This document shows, in pieces, positions 9,319-16,378 of a DNA stretch of 39,109 nucleotides. Position 1 is the stretch's first letter. Every line of letters starts with the position of its first letter. The DNA comes from Deltaproteobacteria bacterium (lineage in GTDB: Bacteria > Myxococcota > XYA12-FULL-58-9 > JAFGEK01), in contig JAFGEK010000020.1 of the NCBI GenBank assembly GCA_016931625.1, positions 1 through 39,109 on the forward strand, in the 5' to 3' direction. Under the pieces are notes generated by a model. It was not told where the DNA came from, did not search any database, and saw only the letters and a program-made list of their open reading frames with translations. A program made the translations under genes and the position numbers.

Positions 9319-10233
9319 ATGCGTGAACTAATTAAAATCTTAGTCTTTATAATATCCACAGTATTATTAGGTTGCATTTTAGCTCCGCCTTTATATTGGC
9401 TAGGCCACGCTGTTGGTGATAGCGGTCTTTGGCCTTTTCTATCTGAGTTTGAATTTCATCGCTATTTTACTCGCGCGATATTGATCGCTGCCATTGTTTT
9501 GTTATGGCCGCTTTTGCGTGCTTTGCAAATTCGTCGTTGGTCAGATTTGGGTCTTGCAGCGAATCCAGCGAGAATACGTCACATATTACTTGGTTTTCTC
9601 TTTGCAAGTTTAGGTTTAGGAATAACAGCGGCAATTCTTGTGGTTACCGATCGTGCATATATGCGGGATGCAATTCGTTATGCAAATTTGCCCAATGCCC
9701 TACTATCAGGAGTTGTTGTAGCTTTTATTGAAGAAAGTTTATTTCGAGGCGCCTTATTTGGTGCTCTAAGAAAAAGTTTTACTTGGTTAAAGGCATTAAT
9801 TATTCTGTCTATTGTTTTTGCGGCGCTACATTTTTTAAAACCTCCGGATAATATTCAATTTGACACAGTTACTTGGATAAGCGGTTTTGAGTTATTTCCA
9901 CAACTGTTTTGGCAATATGGTGATCCCATATTGTTGTTTGGTGGTTTTTTAACTTTAATTATTTTCAGTTTGGTTCTTGGATTTACCGTAGTTCAAACTA
10001 AATCATTATATGCAGCTATGGGCTTGCACGCTGGTTGGGTGTTTGCTTTAAAAGGTTTTAAACAGTTTGGACGATTAAAGGGTGAACCAAGCATATGGGT
10101 CGGAAGTGATTTATTAACAGGTTTGGTACCGGTTTTTTTAGTAGCAGCTACAGGGGCGCTAATGAGCTTTTATTTGTATAAAGAGAAACGAAATTCAATT
10201 TCAGGTCGTAATTTACCTAGGGACACCCCTTAA
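9319..10233 (+). CDS. CPBP-family intramembrane glutamic protease
   Basis: A 304-residue polytopic membrane protein of the CPBP (CAAX protease and bacteriocin-processing, Rce1-like) family. The N-terminus (about 5-30) is a membrane helix, with further helices near 52-70, 88-110, 125-140, 157-172, 203-225 and 265-285. Motif 1 is E138-E139-S-L-F-R143, motif 2 is FAALH171 and motif 3 is GLH237AGW, giving the catalytic Glu and the His residues of the active site. The substrate cannot be told; relatives cleave prenylated or bacteriocin-like peptides or act in self-immunity. No clear Shine-Dalgarno sequence precedes the ATG. The last codons and the stop lie inside a copy of the TAGGGACACCCC repeat (10218-10232), which supplies the C-terminal residues RDTP. 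The release-factor-like gene follows after 41 bp. Confidence 0.85.
   Translation: MRELIKILVFIISTVLLGCILAPPLYWLGHAVGDSGLWPFLSEFEFHRYFTRAILIAAIVLLWPLLRALQIRRWSDLGLAANPARIRHILLGFLFASLGLGITAAILVVTDRAYMRDAIRYANLPNALLSGVVVAFIEESLFRGALFGALRKSFTWLKALIILSIVFAALHFLKPPDNIQFDTVTWISGFELFPQLFWQYGDPILLFGGFLTLIIFSLVLGFTVVQTKSLYAAMGLHAGWVFALKGFKQFGRLKGEPSIWVGSDLLTGLVPVFLVAATGALMSFYLYKEKRNSISGRNLPRDTP
10218..10232. repeat. 15-nt near-palindromic repeat, copy 1
   Basis: TAGGGACACCCCTTA, one mismatch from the consensus TAGGGACACCCCCTA. It overlaps the last four codons and the first two bases of the TAA stop (10231-10233) of the CPBP protease gene. See copies at 14778, 27176 and 38321. Confidence 0.6.
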
Positions 10234-10274
10234 TTAAACATCTGTTAGTGTTGGTCTAATTTTTTTGGTGCAGT

Positions 10275-10688
10275 ATGCGTTTCCCGGTTAGTCAAGAAAA
10301 AGAATGCGAATTAATAGAACGCATGGAGCGTTTGGGAGTATCTGAAGACGACCTCCTTGAAAAATTTGTACACGCCAGCGGTCCTGGTGGGCAAAACGTT
10401 AACAAGACAGCAACTTCAGTTTATTTAAAACACTTAAAAACCGGTATAGAAGTGCGATGTCAAACAGCGCGTTCGCAAGGGCTAAATCGTTATTATGCGC
10501 GCAAAAAATTAATTGAATGCTTAGAAGCAAAAATTGCTGGCGAAAAAAGTGCCCATGAACAAGCAATTTTTAAATTGCGTAAACAAAAACGTCGCCGTTC
10601 ACGTCGCGCTAAAGAAAAAATCCTCGCTGGCAAACATCATCAAGCTGCAAAAAAAGCCGCAAGAGTTAAACCTGATCAAGGTGAGTAA
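10275..10688 (+). CDS. GGQ peptide-chain release factor-like rescue protein
   Basis: A 137-residue protein consisting of the catalytic domain of class I release factors. HASGPGGQNVNKT carries the G38-G39-Q40 tripeptide that drives peptidyl-tRNA hydrolysis in the ribosomal peptidyl-transferase centre. It lacks the codon-reading domains (PxT/SPF) of RF1/RF2 and ends in a very basic tail (about 95-130, KQKRRRSRRAKEK), as in ArfB/YaeJ and mitochondrial MTRFR-type proteins that free stalled ribosomes without a stop codon. The likely role is ribosome rescue in the cytoplasm. It is on the same strand 41 bp after the CPBP gene and may be co-transcribed. ArfB proper has a slightly different GGQ context, so 'release factor-like' is the safe name. 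Confidence 0.87.
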   Translation: MRFPVSQEKECELIERMERLGVSEDDLLEKFVHASGPGGQNVNKTATSVYLKHLKTGIEVRCQTARSQGLNRYYARKKLIECLEAKIAGEKSAHEQAIFKLRKQKRRRSRRAKEKILAGKHHQAAKKAARVKPDQGE

Positions 10689-10722
10689 TTAGAAACACAC
10701 CATAGTTATATTTTAAATAAAC

Positions 10723-11619
10723 TTACGAAAATAGAGCATATCCCTTAAGTACCGCATCACATATCAATTGAATCATATTTTTAAAATCACCTAAATCACC
10801 TCTGCCTAGCGCCATATAATATTTATAGCGGTCATCGATTTCGATAATGGCAGGTGGTAAACCATGTTTTAACAATTGTGTTTGCATAAGCAAACGACCA
10901 GTGCGGCCATTGCCATCAAAGAATGGATGAATTGCCTCAAATTCATAGTGGTCACGAGCAACTTGGGTGAGAATATCAGGCTCACTAGCATTAATTGTTT
11001 TCATTAGCTCACGCACTTTAACCGGGACCATTTGGGCGTTTGGTAAAACTTTTTCAGTGTTGGTAAGATTAACATAGCCAGTACGGTACTTGCCTGGTAA
11101 TTTATCATTAAAATTATACATAACTATTGAATGTATTTTTTTTAAATAGTCTTCATCGATTTTTAAAGCAGGACGAACTGTTTCAATCATATGCAACATA
11201 GCATTACCATGATTTACTGCTTCAAGTACTTCTAAAAACTCTTTACCACGAACATTTTTACCAGCGATTGCATCCGCAGTTTCACGCATAGTCATCCGGC
11301 TGCCTTCAATAGCATTTGAATGATAGGTCATCATTAAAATTAAACGCTCACGCAACTGAGAATTATTTCTTAATAAATCAGCGGGTTTTTTAAGCGAATT
11401 TTTAAGTTTTAAAACATAGGGGCGTAAGTCCACATGAGCCTTAAATAGGTCATCAATATCGTGTGATTCACGTGGCTGTGGTTTGCTTTCACCATTTAGC
11501 CAACGCCGTATCGTTCTATAGGTAACTTCAAGTTCTTTGGCGAGAGCAACTGGTCCAAGGCCGGTAACTTTAATTATACGTTGAAGTTTTTCTTGATCAG
11601 TAAAAGGATTAAAAGCCAT
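10723..11619 (-). CDS. HTH-Fic domain protein (probable AMPylase)
   Basis: A 298-residue protein with an N-terminal helix-turn-helix (about 10-45, GPVALAKELEVTYRTIRRWLNG), a helical linker, and a Fic domain with the full active site H231-PFFDGNGRTGR242. Fic enzymes usually transfer AMP from ATP to a Ser/Thr/Tyr hydroxyl on a target protein. An inhibitory motif of the (S/T)xxxE(G/N) type, S101-NAI-E105-G106, lies before the core, the class II arrangement, so the enzyme is probably self-inhibited. The ATG lies 1 nt from a 28-bp palindromic operator, with no visible Shine-Dalgarno sequence, and further operator copies lie upstream. The HTH probably represses its own gene. The targets are unknown. 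Confidence 0.9.
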   Translation of the reverse strand: MAFNPFTDQEKLQRIIKVTGLGPVALAKELEVTYRTIRRWLNGESKPQPRESHDIDDLFKAHVDLRPYVLKLKNSLKKPADLLRNNSQLRERLILMMTYHSNAIEGSRMTMRETADAIAGKNVRGKEFLEVLEAVNHGNAMLHMIETVRPALKIDEDYLKKIHSIVMYNFNDKLPGKYRTGYVNLTNTEKVLPNAQMVPVKVRELMKTINASEPDILTQVARDHYEFEAIHPFFDGNGRTGRLLMQTQLLKHGLPPAIIEIDDRYKYYMALGRGDLGDFKNMIQLICDAVLKGYALFS

Positions 11620-11620
11620 T

Positions 11621-11711
11621 ATTTTAGTATGACATTTGTCATACTAAAATGCAATTATATTGTATGACATTTGTCATATTAAATTGTTTATTATATATAA
11701 TATTTGTCATA
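11621..11711 (-). promoter_or_regulatory. fic operator array: two palindromes and a half-site
   Basis: Site 1 (11621-11650) is a perfect inverted repeat with 14-bp arms, ATTTTAGTATGACA and TGTCATACTAAAAT, around a TT centre. Site 2 (11663-11678) repeats the core, TATGACA-TT-TGTCATA. Site 3 keeps only the right half TGTCATA (11705-11711). The centres are 35 and then 33 bp apart, close to three helical turns, so bound dimers could sit on one face. A minus-strand TATAAT (complement of 11654-11659) lies between sites 1 and 2, so occupancy should block transcription of fic. The HTH of Fic itself is the obvious candidate binder; that is inference. Confidence 0.75.
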
Positions 11712-11723
11712 TTGGGTATGTCG

Positions 11724-11927
11724 TTAATATTTATGCCCAAGCACCACTTTTGCAAAATGCCTAAAAGAACGGTCGTAGGTACGTTCGGCAGTATTCGGAA
11801 AGTAGCATGCTGGCAATTCGTTATTGCGGCGATGATAAGCGATACATTCACAGCAAAATCCTTTACGTGAACAAGGCTCATAACTGCAATTACAAATTTT
11901 TAAATTACGCTCGGTTTTACATTCCAT
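11724..11927 (-). CDS. Small Cys-rich DUF6485-like protein
   Basis: A 67-residue protein with eight Cys, including [17 protein letters not shown] and a later PACYF, followed by AERTYDRSF. This spacing matches the small conserved family I remember as DUF6485, which has no assigned function; the Cys pattern suggests metal or Fe-S binding. It has no signal peptide. It starts 6 nt after the stop of the MMPL exporter gene, with GAAGG about 10 nt before the ATG, and so very probably shares its transcript. It overlaps shorter frames on both strands that do not resemble anything. Confidence 0.75.
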   Translation of the reverse strand: MECKTERNLKICNCSYEPCSRKGFCCECIAYHRRNNELPACYFPNTAERTYDRSFRHFAKVVLGHKY

Positions 11928-11933
11928 AAGGTT

Positions 11934-14480
11934 TTAGCCTTCCCGACGTTTTAGCTGTTCTTCTGCAGTAATTTTTTCATTAGTATTTTTATTTAAAGAA
12001 ACTAAAGAAAGAGCAGCGGGTAATATTAGTAAAGCCGTTGCCAGGCATGCAATCTCACCCATAACAGCTAGCAAACCAAACGAAAATAAAGCTCCGTTAC
12101 GAGATAATAATAATGAAGAATAGCCAATAATGGTAGTTGCTGAACAGGCTGCAACAGCAGCACCTGAATGGCTAACGGCGCTAACAATTTCTTTGCTGCT
12201 GGGTTTTGCTTGGCGATAGCGACCATATATATTAGTCGCATAATCTACGCCTATGCCAAAAGTAATTGGCAGTGCGATAAAGTTAAGAAAATTAAGGCGC
12301 ATTCCGCCAATTGCCGCGATGCCAACTGTCCAGATAACACCTACTAAAAGAGCGATAGTTACTTGCAAACCACCAAGAGTACTGTGCATACCACGAGCAA
12401 TTTTACTATCGCGTACCATGCGTGCCAAGAGCAGCGAGAGAATTAGTACACCTAAAAAAGCAGTAATGGTAGCGATTGGACCATCATGGCCTATTGAAGA
12501 AAGCATATCAGCAAAAATTAAATATGATCCGGCGATATATACATTATCTGGTATAGGTACCGAGCGTGCTTCTTTGGCTAAACGTTGTACAACATGTCCA
12601 TTGGTAGTGGTTATACCATAGCGTGGAAAGAGTAATATCAGTCGGCCAACAGTACCATCATTTTCAGTAAATTGTCGGATCAGAGCTTGTGGCAGATCTT
12701 TGCGTAAGAAGGGTTTAAGACCAACAGGTGGCATCCAATCACTAATTAATTTTTGTGTATCTACATCTAATTGATGTCGTACTACTGGAGTGAGTTTTTT
12801 ACGAATATTGGAGATGATTGCTAGTTTTTCTGTTTGTTGTTTGGGCACTAATCCTTGCAAAGTCAACACACCGCCAATAAGAGTTTTTCCCTCTCCTTGA
12901 TCAACAAGTTGACGATAACGTTCAGCTATGGGTTCAACTTCTTTTGTAGTTTCGGTTAAGACAATGATAGGAGTAACTAGACGCTTTAATATTGCGTCCA
13001 TTTTTTTAGCGACACTTATATAGCCATTAGGTTCGGTTGCCCAACTTGATCTCAACTTAGTAGTATCTTGCTCAAAAGGATCGTTGCCAACATTTAATAC
13101 TGCCACAATAGCTAAAACGGTTGCGAGAGCCCCAAATGTTATAACTTTTAGCGAATTATTAACAGCTAGAGTACCTATGTGTGCAAAATAGCGATCAATA
13201 CGTGCATTGAGCGCAGAACTTTTTAAACTTCTTACTTTGCCATTTATCGGCCAACGCTTTTCAAGTGCTAATGCTAATGGGGGCAAGCAAAGATAGGTTG
13301 CACCCCAGCAAAGAAACATACCAATAGCACCCATGAAACCAAATTGGCTGTACCCGCGAAAAGTAGTAACTAGTAATGCGCCATATGCAAGTGCTGCGGC
13401 AGTTGCAGCAATAATGGTGGGTAAAGCGGTTGCATGTACCGCTATACGCATGGCAGCTTCTTGAGGAGTAGCTTGTCGTCGTTCTTCAACAAAGCGCGAA
13501 AGTAAGATAATACCCGGGTTGACGCCATTGCCTACGATTATAGCACCAAGAAAAGCAGTGCTGGCGTTAAGTGAACCTAAAAAGCCATAAGATATTGCAA
13601 GCGTTGTCGCAGTGCCAGCAGCCAAAGGTAAACCAAGCGCCAGCAGACTGGGGAACCAACGAAAAAAGATCAGCAATAAAATTGCTTCAAGCAAGAGAAC
13701 GAAAATACTAGAAGTAAGCAAGTCTTTTTGCAGGGAGTGTTGCTCTTGAATCACAGTTTCAACATCACCGGTAAATTCTAGGTGTAGGTCAGCAAGATGC
13801 ATTTCTTGCTTAATTATATTTGCAATATTTGCAATAGCATCGCGAAATCTAAGACTAGCTTGATAGCCACTGGCGCCTTGGCGTGGATAAAATACCATTG
13901 CCAGTGAATGACCATCGGCACCATCGTAATAGCCTGATGGATAATTACGAAGAATGGTTTGTTGTTCTTTATAGCGATCAAATATTTCGTTAAATGAAGG
14001 TGGCGGGTCTTCAAGCCCTAAGTCAAAAGGATTAGCAGAACGCCGTGCATAAGCGATATGCTCATCTAAACGGTGCTCAATTTTATTTAAATCCTCAAGA
14101 TCAATATAGAGTGCTCGCCTTGGTGTAAAAAATGACTGAATTTCGCTAGGGCGATAATCAATGAGGCGAGGGGCATTTTTGCCTAAATTATTACTACGTG
14201 CTGCTAGTTCATCGGCGAAAGCGTGGAGTTTATCAACAGATGGACCAGATAAGTGTAATCCAAGCTGCATATTATCGCCAAGGCGATTATGCATCTCATT
14301 AAGAGCTTTAATACTGGGAGCATTTGCAGGCAGTAATTCTTCAATGGCCGAACGTAAATTTGTATACAGCATTACTGAAAATGGCAGAGAAGCACAAAGT
14401 ACAGCTATGCCAATAGCAATGGTGGTGCGGCGTTTTATCGAGACTACCTCGATGATACGCCCTAATATCTTTGACAACAT
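11934..14480 (-). CDS. MMPL/RND-superfamily exporter
   Basis: An 848-residue inner-membrane transporter of the RND superfamily (MMPL or HpnN-like branch). A membrane helix at about 18-38 is followed by a periplasmic domain (about 40-240), a first bundle of helices (about 245-410), a second helix (about 435-460), a second periplasmic domain (about 465-655) and a second bundle (about 660-830). The repeated TM4/TM10 motifs are VGNGVNPGIILLSRF (near 317) and FGIGVDYATNIYGRYR (near 745). Only the second keeps the Asp-Tyr pair used for proton coupling in this superfamily. The cargo may be a lipid or other hydrophobic molecule but cannot be told. The ATG has AAGGAG just before it. A DUF6485-like gene is tightly coupled downstream. 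Confidence 0.87.
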   Translation of the reverse strand: MLSKILGRIIEVVSIKRRTTIAIGIAVLCASLPFSVMLYTNLRSAIEELLPANAPSIKALNEMHNRLGDNMQLGLHLSGPSVDKLHAFADELAARSNNLGKNAPRLIDYRPSEIQSFFTPRRALYIDLEDLNKIEHRLDEHIAYARRSANPFDLGLEDPPPSFNEIFDRYKEQQTILRNYPSGYYDGADGHSLAMVFYPRQGASGYQASLRFRDAIANIANIIKQEMHLADLHLEFTGDVETVIQEQHSLQKDLLTSSIFVLLLEAILLLIFFRWFPSLLALGLPLAAGTATTLAISYGFLGSLNASTAFLGAIIVGNGVNPGIILLSRFVEERRQATPQEAAMRIAVHATALPTIIAATAAALAYGALLVTTFRGYSQFGFMGAIGMFLCWGATYLCLPPLALALEKRWPINGKVRSLKSSALNARIDRYFAHIGTLAVNNSLKVITFGALATVLAIVAVLNVGNDPFEQDTTKLRSSWATEPNGYISVAKKMDAILKRLVTPIIVLTETTKEVEPIAERYRQLVDQGEGKTLIGGVLTLQGLVPKQQTEKLAIISNIRKKLTPVVRHQLDVDTQKLISDWMPPVGLKPFLRKDLPQALIRQFTENDGTVGRLILLFPRYGITTTNGHVVQRLAKEARSVPIPDNVYIAGSYLIFADMLSSIGHDGPIATITAFLGVLILSLLLARMVRDSKIARGMHSTLGGLQVTIALLVGVIWTVGIAAIGGMRLNFLNFIALPITFGIGVDYATNIYGRYRQAKPSSKEIVSAVSHSGAAVAACSATTIIGYSSLLLSRNGALFSFGLLAVMGEIACLATALLILPAALSLVSLNKNTNEKITAEEQLKRREG

Positions 14481-14789
14481 TGTCTCCTTGGTAAAACATT
14501 AGTTATTTGAATTTTCATAAAAACCCTTTTATTAACTGATGAATAAAGCAAAGATCATAACCAAATATTCAACAAACCAATTCCCTATTAGTGATACTTA
14601 AAATGTAAATTTATCTGATTGATATTAAGTAGGTAAGTGAGCATGTCTATACTGAATTTGCAACCCGTTAACTAAACAAGCGTGGTATGGTCGTTGTGCT
14701 AAAACAACAAGCTACTAGCGCAGCTATTTATAAAATTAAATTATACCTAATTAGACGATAAATAATGCGAAAATATTTAGGGACACCCC
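14481..14789. other. AT-rich spacer upstream of the exporter gene
   Basis: About 309 bases between the start of the MMPL gene and the stop of the receiver-domain gene, both on the minus strand. It should contain the MMPL promoter. No ORF or RNA signal was seen. Its one distinct feature is the 15-mer repeat copy at the right end (14778-14792). Confidence 0.5.
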
Positions 14790-14792
14790 CTA
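14778..14792. repeat. 15-nt near-palindromic repeat, copy 2
   Basis: TAGGGACACCCCCTA, identical to the copy at 38321. Because both ends read TAGGG outward, the minus-strand gene ending here takes its TAG stop (14792-14790) from the element, just as the plus-strand gene does at 38321. Confidence 0.65.
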
Positions 14793-16178
14793 TTTGTTTT
14801 CGCGTTTTTCTAAGTGTTCTTTAATTATTGCTTCGGTTAACTCTGGCACAATTTCCCATGCTATCCGTTCGATAATTTCTTTGGCCAGCGCTTTAATCAT
14901 ATTTTCATCGATTCCCGATAAAGATGCAGGTTGCGTCGATGTAGTAGCAGTTGCAGCAGCAGCAATATTAGCTGATGGTAGTGTTGCTTCAGGTAACGAA
15001 GGCATCTGTGCAGCACCATCATGTGCTGGTGCTATCTGCTGTAAATTGGGTTCAATGGCAAATGAAGATCCAAGTGACGATTCAATAGCTGGTGCTTTAA
15101 AAGGTGTTGTGATTTGCGCTGCAACTGGTGGAGCAGGTGGAGAACCAACTGGTGGGGTAGGCGGCGCATTAAATCCACCAAAAGAAGCGTTAGTAGCTCC
15201 AAGAGCAGGTGGTTTTTGAGCTGGCGTCGATGTGAGAGCATTAAATGGTGAAGATGTCGTTGGTCCTGGTGACCAAATAGAAGGTGAAGTTGGCCCAGAT
15301 GGTGGCGTTGGTGGCACTGTAGTTGGCGTTGTCGCAGGACGAGCTGGTGGTTGCGGAGCAAAACCAGAACTAGCCGGTGTAGGTGGTGGACGCGGGGTTG
15401 AAAAAGGAGAAGCGCTTGGCATTTTGGGCGTTGATACCGGCGGACCAAATGGGGTGACTACTGGTGCAGCCATTGGTTTTGGCGCTGCAATAGAAGTTGG
15501 AGTAGGAGCCATTTTAGGGGCTGCTACTGGTGCAAAACCAGGAGTTGGAGACGGTGTAGGTGTTGAAGTTGGTGCTGCAAAACTAGGCAGCGTAGCTTCA
15601 GACGCAGGAGCAAATATAGAAGATGCAGATGCAGATGGCGATGGTGTTGCAGTTACAGAAGGCATCGCAGGTGGACTGCTCGGCAGCGATGGTGGTGTGA
15701 TTGCTGGTCCTTGCGCAGGTTTTGCAGCAGCAGCGGTAGCTGCAGGTGGCATAGGTGCGGTTGCGGTTTTCATGGTTGCGGCAATAGGTTGTGGGCCGCT
15801 GGCGCTAATCGGCGCTCCCACAAGTTTTTTTACGCGATCGATTAATGACTGAGTATCAAATGGCTTAAGCAAATGGCCAGCAGCACCACAAGCTTGGATG
15901 CGACCATCATCAACAGGGTCGGCGTTATTACCGAGCAGCAGCACTGGTACATTAGCTAATGATGGGTCACTTTTTATTGTTTGACAAACATTGTAACCAT
16001 CAACACCAGCTAGATGCACATCAACAAGCGCCGCATCGATTTTAACTTTTTGCGCCTGTGCAATAGCTTCGTCAGCAGTAGCGACAGCAGCCACATTAAA
16101 GTCTTCACAAGCAAACGTAATTTGCACAGCTTTTTGTATGGTCGCGCTGTCATCAACGAGCAGCAGTTGATAAGCCAT
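14790..16178 (-). CDS. Receiver-domain protein with long Pro/Ala linker
   Basis: A 462-residue response-regulator-like protein. Residues 1-122 are a receiver domain with acid pocket D9-D10, phosphoacceptor D53 (LVDVHLAGVDGY) and K105 (LLKPFD). The switch Thr/Ser expected 30 residues after the phospho-Asp is Gly (G83). Residues about 124-420 are a low-complexity Pro/Ala/Thr/Ser linker. The last 40 residues form an amphipathic helix (KEIIERIAWEIVPELTEAII) of a kind I recall at the ends of receiver proteins in Myxococcota and related groups, probably a docking or dimer segment. There is no DNA-binding or enzymatic output domain, so it likely signals by protein contact. AAGGGA precedes the ATG. 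No histidine kinase is adjacent. The stop codon lies in a 15-mer repeat. Confidence 0.85.
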   Translation of the reverse strand: MAYQLLLVDDSATIQKAVQITFACEDFNVAAVATADEAIAQAQKVKIDAALVDVHLAGVDGYNVCQTIKSDPSLANVPVLLLGNNADPVDDGRIQACGAAGHLLKPFDTQSLIDRVKKLVGAPISASGPQPIAATMKTATAPMPPAATAAAAKPAQGPAITPPSLPSSPPAMPSVTATPSPSASASSIFAPASEATLPSFAAPTSTPTPSPTPGFAPVAAPKMAPTPTSIAAPKPMAAPVVTPFGPPVSTPKMPSASPFSTPRPPPTPASSGFAPQPPARPATTPTTVPPTPPSGPTSPSIWSPGPTTSSPFNALTSTPAQKPPALGATNASFGGFNAPPTPPVGSPPAPPVAAQITTPFKAPAIESSLGSSFAIEPNLQQIAPAHDGAAQMPSLPEATLPSANIAAAATATTSTQPASLSGIDENMIKALAKEIIERIAWEIVPELTEAIIKEHLEKRENK

Positions 16179-16378
16179 TAGCTAATCCCTTTTGGTTTTA
16201 AATATGTATTTATAACGCCGCCATTTAGTCAGGGTCAAATTTTGTCTTATCTTAAAGCTTTGCTTTGTTTAGCTATCGCATATATTCTGCAAAAAGCTAT
16301 AAGAAGAAAAATATTTAAGAAAATATGGTTGTGCATTTGCTTATGATGAAGTGTAGGTTACACTTTAAAAAGACAATT

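Noticed and set aside
10723-11619. Fic with the operator array considered as a FicT/FicA-type toxin-antitoxin pair
   Set aside because: No separate antitoxin gene is present; the inhibitory S-x-x-x-E-G motif and the HTH are in the same chain.
11639-11881. Overlapping short frames on both strands around the fic operators
   Set aside because: They cross the operator palindromes and the DUF6485-like gene; the latter has a clear Cys pattern and fits the operon, the others do not.
15232-15852. A 206-codon Gly/Val/Ala-rich plus-strand frame
   Set aside because: It is the antisense of the Pro/Ala linker of the receiver protein; low complexity and no ribosome binding site.
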